Below, one piece after another: positions 1-11,624 of a stretch of DNA of 64,000 nucleotides. The notes below the pieces were generated by a model. That model made no database searches. It was not told the DNA's origin and saw nothing but the letters and a program-made list of their open reading frames with translations. This DNA comes from Siniperca chuatsi (lineage: Eukaryota; Chordata; Actinopteri; Centrarchiformes; Sinipercidae), in assembly GCF_020085105.1 (NCBI RefSeq), contig NC_058055.1, positions 27,999,372 through 28,063,371 of the forward strand, written 5' to 3'. Each line of letters starts with the position of its first letter. Position 1 is the first letter of the stretch. Position numbers and translations under genes: made by a program.

Positions 1-111
1 TCTTTGACTAATATTTAAATTAGTTTGATGATCTGAAACATTTAAATGTGACAAACATGCAAAAAAAATAAGAAATTAGGAAGGGGGCAAACACTTTTGA
101 ACACCACTGTA
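1..111. mobile_element. Terminal piece of a Tc1-like transposon
   Basis: These bases match, with few changes, the right end of the Tc1 relic at 50238-50348, including the terminal CACCACTGTA. Only the end is in the window; any transposase part lies off the left edge. In both places the end carries the same AT-rich stretch and a run reading AGGAAGGGGGCAAACA. Seen directly as a repeat inside the window; family assignment follows from the transposase in the other copy. Confidence 0.75.
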
Positions 112-1299
112 ACATCCCCATAATCCAAAACATAAAAAAATATTGATTCAACATTTCTTTTTCTCTGGTGAATTCACACAGAAACAATGACAGTGTATAC
201 TATACAAAGCACCCTTTAAACTAAAATTCTTCTGTGTGTGATGTACATGTTGTCCCACACTGCAATGCTCAATGGAAACTGGGAAGCTGTTCATACTGGT
301 TGGTTTCTGGGTCTGTCATGTGTAGTCTGTTGTGTTCACTGATGTCAACTTTTGCTTGGGGGAACCCTAACCGGCCATTTTGCTATGTTGGTGCTAGCCT
401 GCCCACCCTCCAGGACTTGTGCTTATGTGCCTCCCTGGTCAAGAAATGATCATACCCTGAATTTATTTCAGTTTCTTCCCCCTTGTCGGCGGTGTAGAGC
501 ACTGCACAACAAAACAACCAGACGCTAAAACAGCTTATTTCGTTGTATGTGTCAGGATACTTGACCAATAAGCATGATTCTAATTCTGATCGAAGAGCAG
601 GACTGGCATAACTCTATAAACCAGTCTAACATGCGATAGACAGTAAAAAAAAATAACATAATTGGGCGTTCTGTGCACTCTTGAATATCAGAGTTTTGTA
701 TTGTAAAACTTTGTTGTGAACAGTAAGCTAAAACATTGCAAAAACTATAAACTGTTGCATGTTGGGAGCTCAGGGGACTACACTGCCCCCTGATGGTCCA
801 CCGGTTTCATCACCGTGTGTTTCAGTTGCCACAGCAGCCAGTAATGAGCGTTAATGATTCTGAAACAAAGGCGATCATTAATGAGGTCCACTGCGAGCTG
901 CTTCCTAACGAAACACTTATCAACAGTTTCTGATGGTAATTAGCCCTCTGGGAGCAAAGAGCGAGGCCCAGTAATAGATGTTTATCAGAGCTCAGATGAT
1001 AACACTGATTACAGGAGGCGGTAATGAACGCTCCTGGGATCTCCAGGGACTCACTTAACTGTCAATGCATGATGAACCTTTGGCTGCTGATTTCCCAACA
1101 TCCTATGCTTTGGTCCACAGCAAGAAAACTCAACAACTACTACATTTGAACATAACACATAAGACACATCATAATCAAACAGACAGACTCCCATGAAACT
1201 TCACTGAGCACACACAACTTTTTGATTTGAATGACTCCACGACTTTTCCTCTATAAAACACATTATGGCCCTCCTGTCCAAGTACTTTTGGTCTGAGAC
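112..1299. other. Intergenic, no gene recognised
   Basis: AT-rich sequence with only short chance reading frames that have no recognisable domain. No RNA gene, promoter or clear repeat was identified. Confidence 0.5.
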
Positions 1300-1690
1300 T
1301 GTTTTTCCTGGTTTGGGCTCAGCCCCTTATTTCTAATGAAGGGAAATCTTAATGATACAGCATATAATGATATTTTAGACATTATCGTGCTTTTGACTTT
1401 GTGGCAGAAGTTTGGGGAAGACCCTCTTCTGTTTCAACATGATAATGCCGCCATGCAAAAAGAAATGGTCCATAATGAAATGGTTTTCCCACTTTGGTGT
1501 GGAGGAACTTGACTGTCCTGCACAGAGCCCCGATCTCAACCCCACCCAGCAACTTTGGGATGAACTGGTGCTATATAAATAAAGTTATTAAAGTTTTTAA
1601 ACCGGAACACAGACTGCGACTCATGCCAGCCAGGTTGCAAGATCTGGTGGAAAGGCTTTCCAGAACACACACTTCTACAGGTTCAGAGAA
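1300..1690 (+). pseudogene. Tc1/mariner-type transposase relic
   Basis: Conceptual translation gives pieces typical of a Tc1-family DDE transposase: a block like [14 protein letters not shown] near 1340-1380, then FQHDNA at 1432-1449 (second catalytic Asp block) and SPDLNP at 1526-1543 (the block before the catalytic Glu), followed by QLWDEL. FQHDNA and SPDLNP lie in different frames, and in-frame stops occur, so the gene is dead. The N-terminal DNA-binding part is not visible. No terminal inverted repeats were located. The element is of a different Tc1 lineage from the relics at 17.6, 21.3 and 49.2 kb. Confidence 0.7.
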
Positions 1691-2219
1691 AGAGGAGATT
1701 ATAAGATGGACAGAGGGAGCAGATAGAGAAGTGTGAAGGTAAAGACAGAAGGCCGGTCTGCAGGCTGGAGTCAGAGAGAGAGAGCAGCTCCCTGTCCATC
1801 GCACCCTGAACGCCTCACTGCGGCTTTTAATTCTATTAACCTGCTGGTCACTGAGACACCTGGGAGCTCGGAGGCCTTCAGGACACTCATTACAGCCCAC
1901 TAACCACACAGGTATACAGGTATACACACACACACAGGTTTCAATCCAGGCACCCAAACTGAGGCAGAGATGAATCCACTTCACTTGAAAATATTTTAAC
2001 TTAAAAAGTCTACACTTCATGAACATACAGATACGGGAGAAGAATGAAGAGTCTGTGGGAAAGTTAGTGAAACAAGTAATTTTTGTTGCTGCATGTTGTT
2101 AGCTAGCGGCAGCTAACGTCTCTACTATTACATCTACTGGCTGTTTGTGAAGAACTGCAAAAACATATTTGCAAAAATAAAGCAAGGCTTTATTGTGATC
2201 TTTTCACTTTGAGGCGACA

Positions 2220-2520
2220 TCTACACTACTACGTTTTAATTTTAAAACGCATACGATTTGCTACATTTACACCTAGTGTCCACACTACTGCGGCATTTTC
2301 GAGCCTCTGGCTCCAAATGACGTCACCAGCACAAGATGGCAGCACCTGTATCGGGATATTTTGGCTTCATTTTTGTACAGTGGGACGAAGTCGAGACGCG
2401 TCGTCCATCTTTATATACAGTCTATGGTCTGGACGGGCAAAAATGGAGGCTATTGGAAACTATGACACAGACACCCACGTTCGCTTCTTGACTGGGTCTC
2501 ATCAGTAACGACGTGTCCTT
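2220..2520. repeat. Dispersed fish repeat (non-autonomous DNA element type)
   Basis: Contains CTTTATATACAGTCTATGG at about 2410-2428, a string I recognise as recurrent in fish genomes at the edge of non-autonomous DNA elements. The limits are approximate. The open frame across it (2209-2508) has no domain and is not a gene. Confidence 0.4.
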
Positions 2521-4862
2521 CCCTGATGGGTCCTGCCCCTGTCTCGTAACCTTTTTCCAGAAGAAAACAAACACAAAGCATGGCTAATTCAACATGGATA
2601 ATGAACCGGCGTCGCTGTCAATGCTAGCAGCTGTTGTGCAGTTATATTCAGCATTTTATAATGCTACTACTGCCCACATGCGCAGGAGGCAAGCTATTAT
2701 TTGAGAATTCCCAAGTTCAGCGGTGTTATCAGCCCTACAATGAGCGCCGGTTTGGGTGAAGAACTGGTGCCTGGTGGGATAATTTTATTAATGAAGCTGT
2801 GGTTCCTGGGGAATAGCGAGAAAACCTTTGAATGTCCAGATGTGGAAGGAGCAACAACAAAATATTATTATTTATAAAGGTATCCTGCACTTTGTATTAC
2901 CTGAGTGATGAGAGAAGACTCGTAATGCGTTTGGACTATCCTGACAAGTTGTTTCAGTCATCATCCTGTAACACCATCACCATCCTCCAACATCAAAACA
3001 CAGAGTACAGAGCCCGAAGTGAAGGATCTTATTGTCAGCTTCTAGCAAACACACGGTAAAGTTATGCCACAATGCTAACTCACAGACTACATCAACAGAA
3101 ATGGGAAACATTCTTTGAATGTACAAGGTTGTGACTAACAGTACTGTTTCATGAACGTTGTTGTCTATAATGGATTCGTTTTGATGCATCAATGTTCATG
3201 TGTAACGCTGTGTAGGCTATAAGCATCACTGGCTAATGTGAATGTGATATTGTGATGTATTTGAGTTTGAACATTGACGGAATGGATGTTTTATTGTCTG
3301 TATTTAGAAAGACACAAAATACTTGCACACTTACAATGATGGAAAAGAGACAAACAAAATGCTATTTACAGCATTATCTGAGTTTTGTGAAGAGCGGTCA
3401 TCTTTCCCTGCCTTATTATTTTTGTCCTGTTCCTGTTTATACCGGCACGTGCATGCCCAGTGTACGTGAATGGTCATGTGATATGCGTTTTCAGGCGTGT
3501 TAGTATGGACAGAGATTACTTCTGAAACAGAACTGAAATGCTTGTTGATTCCTGAATGCCGGCTTAACGGTGGCTAGCTAGTGGCTAAGAAGACACAACA
3601 AAATAAGACAACTTTGGAGTTAGAGAAAGAGTATTCCCCCTGGTTTGGCGGAGTTTACCATGTCCTTCCACCTCCAACCAGACTAACACATCCTGGACCA
3701 TTTTGTCCACCCAACACACAGTAACTGAACTCATAACAACCCTACGTGTAACCCCGTGGTAAGACAGCAAACAAGCCAACTGCTCAATATGTCAAATGTG
3801 GGATGATCAAGTGTAATGTTATTACTGAATTTCAAATTGTAATCTCTTACACTACATTAACAATTTACTCAGTAATGATTTACTGCCCAACAGTCATTGA
3901 AACAGACGCCTTCTCCAAACCTCATTAACGCTACCACACTCAACAGTTGTAGCTAAATAATAAAGTCTGACCTAAAAATCGTGTTATTATAAGGCCTATA
4001 TAATGGCCTAGTGCCATTCAACATGGGGAGCAGTAAGTCACAAGATCAGAAGAATAACACATCTAAACATCCAACAACAGAGCTGTTGTTCCTCAAACTG
4101 CTGGAACAACTTGCTGAAATGGCTGCATGTGACAGATTTCTCTTCGCCACTGTAAGATGGAATAACCTCAGGCCATTACTTTGAAGATGGTCCTTTATAA
4201 TCACTCAGGTGGTAAGAGGATATTCTGTACGGTTAGCAGTGTCTTTAAAATCAAACTCTCTGTTTTCTGTGGAAATAAACAACATATTCCCAGGAAGTCG
4301 TTATTTTAAAATCACTGCCAAATGTTTAATGTTAGTACCAGCTTGAGACGCGAGCAGCAGAGGGTGGTTTAAGGCGGGGTTGATGTTTCGATGGTAACAT
4401 TGACTGTGGGCAGGGATCTGCGAGATGGACACTCAGCACACAAGTTAAGTCATTAAAAGTGAACACACTCTCCTCGACAAGTCAGAGCACCATCAACGCT
4501 CTGATGAGACAGGAGGGTAGAACAGGACGCTTTAGGCTTTTCACAAGAACCTTTATAGTTTTGTGATCATTAGACATTACCTTTAGTGCTTTTCTTTTCA
4601 TGCGTTTGATGAAAAATGTAATTGTCTGTCTGTTAAGTGCCAGTTGCCTGTTTTACTGCAGGTACCACTGTGTGATCAATTTCATTTAGTTAAGAATTAC
4701 AAACAGACATAGGTCACTCTGGTTTTGTTCACATTTATGTGTTTAACAGTTCTTTACTGGAGTTTATTGGAATGTGTGGTTATAAATCTAAAGTTATTAT
4801 CACTATCCCTGATGCCTGAAAAATTACCTGTTTGGAGGGTTTTGATATACTTGTCTTTGCAG
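2521..4862. other. Intergenic upstream of OR gene 1, nothing recognised
   Basis: No gene, RNA or clear repeat recognised over 2.3 kb. The untranslated first exon and promoter of the OR at 4879 probably lie here, because that gene has a splice acceptor (pyrimidine-rich tract then AG at 4861-4862) just before its start codon; I could not pick the donor. Confidence 0.45.
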
Positions 4863-4878
4863 AACTGTACTGCTTTGG

Positions 4879-6999
4879 ATGGAGAACGTAACAATGTTAA
4901 CTCCTCTCGAACAGCCTGTGTTCGAGCTGGAGGGCTTCTATGTACCATCAGGCTACGGCTCTTTCCTGTTCATCCTGGCTCTGTTTAATTTCATGGTAAC
5001 GCTGTTGGGGAATGGCGTGGTGGTGTCCGTCATTGTCATAGACAAGAACCTCCACAGACCCATGTTCGTAATGGTTTGTAACCTTGCAGTCTGTGATCTG
5101 CTGGGGGCCACGGCGGTGCTGCCTTGCCTCATGATGCACTTCTTGACGGGGCAGAAGAAGATCGCCTACATCCCGGCCATCGCCCAGGCCTTCTCTGTGC
5201 ACACATACGGCGTCGCAGTGCAGACTATTCTGGGTGCGATGGCCTATGACAGGTATCAAAACGATCAGCACATCAAGAAAATTAGTCACAAATTGAAGTT
5301 AATATTTTAATGTCATGCATAAATTGTACAGACTGACTCAGAGACTATTTTTTTTTACTGTTTCAAAATTCTCAGTGTACAGGAGATTTCAGCTGTTTAC
5401 TGTCATATGAGACAAGATGTTTTTTGGTCCTTAAAATGTTATTAATGGGTTATAAAAGGACCTTTGCTGTATGTCACCCCCCTTGCTCTCCTCCCAAGTC
5501 TCCAGTCTGTATGTAGGCATAAGAAAGGTATTAGTTTCTAAAATTTTGTAGATCCAGGTACGATTTTTTAGAGAAACCTTGAGTTGAAACAAAATCCCTT
5601 GCTCTCCTAGGCACTCTAAATGAAGGATAGGATAAAAAACACAACTTATGTATAAAAGTATTCATAAGTTGTGTCTTTTATCCTAAATAATTCCTTAATG
5701 TTTATTAACCTTTGCACAGAATACACAAGAAAATAATATATTTGCAATGGATGGCTTTATCATGTAAAACCACCCTCCACCAGTCTGGCCACCTTCTTTG
5801 TTGATTTTGCAGCCATAAAGTGTAACTCAGTTTGAATATGAGCAAAGCCTAAATAAGAGCAACTAGGATATTTTAATGCATATAGAAACAGATGCAAACA
5901 GTTTGAGATGCTTAGATCCTGTAAAAATAAAAGCAGGTCTTTAACTGGGAAAAGCTAAGGATGGTGTTGATGTCTTTAACAGTGCTCTCTCTCTCTGCAG
6001 GTACATTGCAGTATGTGAACCACTCAGGTATCACACCATCATGACATCAGCTCGGCTGCACTCCTGCTGTGCCCTGGCCTGGTTTGTCGCTCTGCTGTGT
6101 ATTGCTGTGCTCTTCGCCTTCCATATTAATGTCCCGCTGTGTGGCAATATCATCCAACATGTCTACTGCAGCAACCGTGCTATCCTGAGCCTGGCCTGCA
6201 GTCCCACCCCCACAAGTAATATCTATGGTCAGTGCATTCGTTTAGAATAAAGCTACAGACTTACAGTATGTTTTGAACATTATTCCTTATCAGCAGGTGC
6301 TCAGCCAATTCAGCGTGTTGAATCGGTAAACAAGTAATTACATTTATTTAGTGCGGTTTCTCCTTATTTTTTTGCCTCCGATTTTACTTTTTTCTTCCAC
6401 ACAGTGTAGTCTTGGTTTGTGTTGTGCCTGCTGACACAAGAGACAGTCTGCCAGTCAGACTTATTTCATAAAATACACCTTTTTTCATTTGAATCATCTA
6501 AATAAGAGCTCTTCACAGTGCTGTTACTGGAGGGCAAAATGAGGCAAATGGATGATAGAATAAGGAAGGAGGTTTACACTTAATACTTAACTGTATTTTA
6601 TATTTGATGAAATGATAATTTTTTTTTTTTAATGTTTTTCTAGGTCTGGCCATGTCCTGGTCTGTGAGTACAGGCATCTTCCTCATCATTGCTTTTTCCT
6701 ACTTCAGAATCCTGCATACTTCTGTAAAACAAGGCAGAGCTAACAGCATCGTCCACAGCAAGGCCTTTCAGACGTGTGCATCGCACCTTGTTGTATATGT
6801 GCTCTACGAAATAGCCTCAGTGGTCATAATTGTGAGTCAAAGGTTTCCCTCAGTCTCCCAGAATATCAAGAAGTTCTTCAGCATCTTGTTTATCATCATT
6901 CCACCAGCCATCAACCCCATTATCTATGGACTGCTCAGTAAAGAGCTACGTGCGAGCATCATCAAGCATTGTAGCATACAAGCCCGTCACAGAAAATGA
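4879..6999 (+). CDS. Odorant receptor split into three coding exons (OR gene 1)
   Basis: Seven-transmembrane, G-protein-coupled odorant receptor, expected on cilia of olfactory neurons. Coding exons are 4879-5252, 6001-6227 and 6644-6999 (957 nt, 318 aa). The joins restore the frame exactly: intron 1 is phase 2 inside the Arg codon of MAYDRYIAVCEPLRY (donor gtatca, acceptor ctctctgcag), and intron 2 is phase 1 after SNIY in the region between extracellular loop 2 and TM5 (donor gtcagt, acceptor tttttctag). Motifs: N-glycosylation site NVT at residues 3-5, GN in TM1 (LLGNGVVV), LHRPMF, MAYDRY, KAFQTCASH in TM6 and NPIIYG in TM7. The start follows a splice acceptor by 16 nt, as for ORs with a noncoding first exon. 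Odd: the Cys normally at the start of TM3 is Ala (YIPAIAQAF, against YYECLMQAF in gene 2). Most vertebrate OR coding regions are unsplit. The gene looks intact; ligand and subfamily are unknown. Confidence 0.88.
5629..5684. repeat. Perfect-looking hairpin in intron 1 of OR gene 1
   Basis: Two 22-nt arms, 5629-5650 and 5663-5684, are reverse complements at 21 of 22 positions around a 12-nt loop. It may be a small foldback element or an end-to-end TIR remnant. Nothing in the sequence proves transcription or processing. Confidence 0.7.
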
Positions 7000-7139
7000 G
7001 ATCAATGTATTCCTGATAATTTCCTAAAATGTTTTAAAAGAGCTATAGAATTGTTTTCAAACCTGTTTCACCTGCTCGTAAAGTTTTAAATAACTTAGCA
7101 CATCCCAATATCAAAGATTATTTAGGTTTTAGGGCATAC

Positions 7140-7335
7140 CAGAGGCCAATGGTGTACTGGCCAGCTGGCATACTGGGACAAATCCCGGTGGGCCACTGCA
7201 TCGGTGGGCCGGTGGACCGTCAAAAAGTTTTTATTGGCTGTCCGGCCCTGTCCGTCTCTTTACTGGCCCTCTCTAGGTGCCTGTCATTTGAGGTGCACAT
7301 GTGCACCATGCTGCGTGCATGTTCTGGGACTGGGC
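7140..7335. repeat. GC-richer dispersed repeat
   Basis: A stretch with CATACTGGGACAAATCCCGG followed by GGTGGGCCGG, which resembles the end of non-autonomous hAT-type elements common in fish. Recognition is from memory of the motif; ends and family are not established. Confidence 0.3.
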
Positions 7336-7479
7336 TCACTGGCCAATCACAACCAAGTTAGTTAAATGTGTGCTCTGCCCATAGAGCAAAATTAGCATGC
7401 AGCAGTGAGATGGCCAACAAGAAGGAAGGATGGGCTGAAAAAAAAGGAAGCAGGCATTAGAGGCACAGGCTTCCAAATG

Positions 7480-8480
7480 TAAAAAAAAAAAATTGACATA
7501 CTGCCTGCGACAGAAGATGTGTAGAGTTTCTGCTGTCATGATGTCAATGGGGAGCTCATACCACCATTGTGGATCCAGGACAGCAAATGGTAGTGATTTT
7601 GTTGAGCAGTAGCTGGGCACCCCTTGTAGTGAGTAAGTAGCAAGTGTAGTGGAAGGGCTGGGGTGGGCAGAGAAGTGGTGTAGTGTGGGAGAACTTAGTA
7701 GGTAGGTTGGTAAGTTGAAGACCAGCTGAGCTGCTGCATTCTGGATGTGCTGAGCTCGGATGGCACATGCAGGCACACCAGCCAGGAGCGAGTTGCAGTA
7801 GTGTAGGTGTGAGATGACAAGAGCCTGGACTAGAACCCGCCCCGCCTCCTGGGTGACAAACAGACGCATTCTCCTGATGTTGAATCTGCAGGAGCAGGTT
7901 GTCACAGCAATGTTGGCAGCGAAGGACAACTGGTCATCCAGCGTCACACCCAGGTTCCTCGCAGTCTGAGCCGAGGACACCACAGAGTTCTCATTGGTAA
8001 TGGAGAGGTCATGGATCGGAGATGCCTTCCCTGGAAAGAAGAGCAGCTCAGTCTTGTTGAGGTTGAGCTTCAGGTGATGAGCAGACATCCACTGAGAGAT
8101 ATCAGCCAGATATGCAGAGATTCGCCACCTGGGTTTCAGACCGGGGAAAAGACAGGATTAGTTGAGTGTTGTCTGCATAGCTGTGGTAGGAAAAGCCATG
8201 TGAGTGAATAACAGAGACAAGTGACTTGGTGTAAAGAGAAAAGAGGAGGGGACCCAGAACAGACCCCAGTAGTGAGACTACAAGGTTCAGACACAGATTC
8301 TCTCCAAGTTACCCTTTAAGTGCAGTCCTTGAGGTAGGATGTGAACAGGGAGAGTGCAGAGCCTCAGACTCCCAGTTCTTGGAGGGTGGAAAGGAGGATC
8401 TGGAGGTTCATTGTGTAAAACGCTGCTGAAAGGTCCAGCAGGATGGGATAGAGGGAGGCTAAAAGAGGCCAGCGGTCTTT
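7480..8480 (-). mobile_element. LINE fragment (L2/CR1-type reverse transcriptase)
   Basis: The minus strand encodes the C-terminal half of a non-LTR reverse transcriptase. Going 5' to 3' on the minus strand: a degraded LLDLSAAF block near 8430-8470, a catalytic box reading YADNTQL near 8170 where YADDTQL is expected, then an open stretch 8088-7336 with MSAHHLKLNLNKTELLFFPG, NLGVTLDDQLSF and QALVISHLHYCNSLLAGVP. Stops interrupt the upstream part and the end is frameshifted (the KFSHTTPLL block lies in another frame at 7556-7768). The copy is 5' truncated, with no endonuclease, and is dead. Confidence 0.85.
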
Positions 8481-8620
8481 GCAGTGTAAGAGCTGGAACA
8501 ATACCCCAGGCTGCATTGTGAGTGTATTAGCATGCTGATGTTAGCATTAAGCTCAAACTACCACTGTGCCTACAAACAAAGCTTCTTGCGTGGTTATAGA
8601 CTTATTTATGTATGTATGTG
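8481..8620. repeat. Fragment of the TTAGCATGCTGATGTTAGC-type fish repeat
   Basis: The segment with TTAGCATGCTGATGTTAGC and AAGCTCAAACTACCACTGTG is the same repeat family as 39005-39370, in the same orientation. It is a short remnant whose limits are approximate. Confidence 0.45.
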
Positions 8621-8945
8621 AGCCATAGAATAGAATTATGGATGGTAAAATGGTTGTTGGAAATATATTAGTATATGTGTGAAAGGGATAATTGTAGAGT
8701 GTTATGGGGAAGTGGCTTTATGAAAGTTAATTAGGCATATTGCTGCTTACCGTTTGTCCTATACAGTTCACACCTACACTTCAATTTGGCCCTTTAACAG
8801 AGCCACACTCTTTAACCCACACGGCCTACCCGCCATTGTGAATTTCCTTTCTTTGTCTAGCCATGCGGCCACTGCTCTGCACAGCTGCCATTTTGAGTTA
8901 GATTTCTTTGTTTGACACTATCTTGGATCCAAGCAACCATTTTGT

Positions 8946-8976
8946 ACACACACACACACACACACACACGCACACC
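8946..8976. repeat. (CA)n microsatellite
   Basis: About twelve CA units in a row, then CGCACACCC. No coding context. Confidence 0.95.
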
Positions 8977-9594
8977 CATTGTTCTGTAGTTTTGTGTATT
9001 TAGAGTTAGACTTCATATTGTGTGTTTTTGCTTTGTGTATCTTTTAATAAATGCTTGTGTATAATTATGCTGGTTTCATTAATGTTGCACAGGAATTAAT
9101 AATTTGCTAACCTCTTCTATGTTGAACTCCAAATCCTTCAACCTACTAGCTATTGAGGGTAATTCTGGTTATAGTTATTCATTTAATTATTTATCTGAGT
9201 TCCAAATTGATAGTTTAGTATATTATATGAGATTGGCTATGATTTCTCTTCTTTAAAAAGAGTGGCGCCCCAGAGGAGTTATTATTTATGATTATCTTTG
9301 ATAATTTTGATAGCACCTACACAATTTGGTGCCCCTTTAACCATTATAAATCCCAACAATATTTTACTGAAAAAAGGATATACAGCATCATAAAATTAAA
9401 GTGACATTGGTGGTTTGTTTACAGAGAATATACAACATAAAAAACAAACATTAAGGAACTGTTACCTGTAGTTAAACCCCTTAACACTTATATGCCTAGC
9501 ATGTTGGTAAACAGTTGCCATCCAGTAGATGCGGATCAACAATACCATCCAATTGGAGTCATGTTTCTGGCCACCTGATGAATGTGAGTCCGAT

Positions 9595-9815
9595 ATTTAC
9601 TCTCTCATGCTTGAGAGAGTGTCAAAGTGTCCTTGAGCAAGACACTGAACCCTTAACCACTCCCGATGAGCAGGTTGGCACCTTGCATGGCAGCCTCTGC
9701 CATTAGTGTATGAATTTAAGTGTGAATGGGTGAATGATGTCATGTGTTGTAAAGCGCTTTGAGTGGTTGGTAGACTTGAAAAACGCAGTATAAATGCAGT
9801 CCATTTGCCATTTAT
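9595..9815 (+). mobile_element. SINE-like dispersed repeat
   Basis: Contains the fish repeat signature CCTTGAGCAAGACACTGAAC, later GTGAATGGGTGAATG, then AAAGCGCTTTGAGTGG and the tail GCAGTCCATTTGCCATTTAT. This order matches a widespread teleost SINE/LINE-tail family I recognise by motif. Exact family and left end are uncertain. It is the last recognised feature before the proline-rich repeat block. Confidence 0.55.
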
Positions 9816-9874
9816 TAGCTATGCTTCGGACCGCCAACTTGACAAACATTCGTCAACTTTATCAGCCAACATTT

Positions 9875-9990
9875 GATTTGCGAACCTGTTTGAAGCCAAC
9901 TGAAAGTCCTCCATGTCCTCCCCGTAGTCCTCCTAAAGAGGTAGGCTCCTTTCTTGAGAGACCTGGCCATAGAGGGCTCCGCAGATTTTA
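9875..9990 (-). mobile_element. Short LINE fragment
   Basis: The string TTTGAAGCCAACTGAAAGTC and its continuation recur at 33590-33625 and 58860-58900, where they belong to a minus-strand LINE reverse transcriptase region. Here only about 100 bp is recognisable. Confidence 0.4.
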
Positions 9991-10079
9991 AACGCAGGCT
10001 TTTTGTCTGTTTTCTGATGAAGAAAACAATTCTATCAAAGCTCAGGCTTTTGGACTTTCCTGCCATGGCAGAGAATTTA

Positions 10080-10960
10080 ACAAGTTCCAACCTCAAGCAA
10101 AGCCTCCAGACTGCTTTCCTGCCTGCTAACCAGCCTACACCTCAGCCTGTTCCTGTCCTCCAGAAGGAAGCGTGGCTCCCTCTGCCTCTCTGCTGCCCAG
10201 CTGCTCGTCCTCACCGCTGCCCAGCTCCTCGTCCTCACCGCTGCCCTGCGCCATAGAGGTCCCGCTGTCTAGTGGTCCAGAGACTCAGCTGTTCAGTGTT
10301 ACACGGCAGTCATCTCCTGTCCCAGTTGGGCCACCGCAACCATGGTCTGCCTCTGCTGGATTGCAGCCTGTCTCGGTTGGGCCTCAACCATCTCCTGTTC
10401 CTGCTCTGGTCTGGTCGCAACCTCCTGAACCTGTTCTGGTTGAGCTGCAACCTCCTGAACCTGCTAAGCTGCAGTGACCTTCTGATCCTCCTGAGCTGCA
10501 GCCTCCTGGTTTCCTGGCATCACTGGATCCAGTGGCTCCTCTGTCAGTCTCTCTGTTGCCGACCTCTAGTCCTGCTGTCCTGTCGCCAGCCTCCTGCTCA
10601 GATCTCCAGTCGCAGGCCTCCTGCTCAGATCTTAAGTCATTAGACCCCGGTCCTGATCTCCAGCCATGTTATCGGCCTCCAGAGGGGTTCCGCCTTCGTC
10701 GCTGACGTCCAGATGGTTTCTGTCTTTGCCGCTGGCATCCAGTCCGGCCTCCAGGGGGGTTTCGCCTTTGTTGCCAACCTCCTGAGTTGCTCCACATGTT
10801 TGGTCATCGTCCGGACTTGCTCTGCCCTTTGGTCCTGCCCCCAGGCCGCCCGCCTGAGGTTTTCTGCTCCACACCTGTCCTGCCCTCAGGCCATCCGCCT
10901 GAGGCCCCCACCCAACTCGCTTTTGGAACTGCAGTTTTTGGCACTTCCATGTTGTCTTCA
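10080..10960 (+). repeat. Proline/leucine-rich repeat block, LTR-element related
   Basis: Long CT-rich stretch of imperfect units such as CAACCTCCTGAACCTG and CAGGCCGCCCGCCTGAGG. Parts recur in the internal region of the LTR element at 14690-15620 (for example CTGGCATCACTGG) and at 18335-18545. Several overlapping open frames exist only because of the composition; I regard them as non-genes. It is best read as a fossil fragment of the internal part of an LTR element, broken, with no pol-type domain. Its right part also forms the left edge of the small tandem duplication, from about 10815. Confidence 0.5.
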
Positions 10961-11600
10961 TTTTTCAGCCCTGGAGGATGCCGCTTGATATTTACACCTG
11001 ATGAATTTGTTGACAGTTTTCATCAACCCTCTGAAACATTACATAATGTTTCCTTAGCCAATTGGAAAGGCATATCCGGAAGACAGTGATGTTCATAAAA
11101 CCAACATACATGATTAAACTGTTGAGAGAAAGGAGGAGCCTCAAGACTGATGCACTAAAGGACTAAAAGACCTGATAACAGTTTTTTCGTGCTGGTTGAT
11201 GCTACTCAGTAAAGTTGGTAACTGAATGTAATTGTTTGTTGTTTGACAGTGACTTAATGAAAAAGTGGCTCTCTGGTTTAGTTTCATGCCTTCGACACTC
11301 TATATATTGACTGCATATGTAAAAAGACCATAATACACCTTTGGTGGTAAGCTGATTTAAATATATACCAGATTAATGCATTAATAATTTGCCACTTTTG
11401 AAAGGAACCATTCTTCACTTTTGTGTATATTTTCCTGTTAATACTTGTATACTTTTATTTTAGTAAGAAGCTAAAAAGAACCTTCATATTTGAGTATCAT
11501 CTTAAAGGCTGTATTTTTCTCTCTCGCTGTAGAGATTTGTATCAGTTTCTGTTTCATGACAGTTTGTATGTTATTCACGATTTTTCTCCCTCCTTTTTTC

Positions 11601-11624
11601 TGGTTTTGTTTCAGACAAGCTCAG
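11601..11624 (+). promoter_or_regulatory. Splice acceptor and 5' UTR just before OR gene 2
   Basis: Pyrimidine tract TTTTGTTTCAG ending at 11614 followed by a 10-nt leader before the ATG. The twin at 19281-19293 is identical. This indicates a noncoding first exon, which is usual for vertebrate OR genes; the first exon itself was not pinned down. Confidence 0.65.

Noticed and set aside
1571-2026. 151-codon open frame on the minus strand
   Set aside because: Low-complexity, no domain, overlaps a transposase relic on the other strand; chance frame.
10172-10961. Several overlapping frames of 90-120 codons in the proline-rich block
   Set aside because: Compositional; same region is repeated at 14.7-15.6 and 18.3-18.5 kb as part of a fossil element.
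11490-11624. Upstream in-frame ATG for OR gene 2 (and 19159 for gene 3)
   Set aside because: It lies before a strong splice acceptor at 11614 and would add 45 residues not found in the related ORs; MENYTF is the better start.
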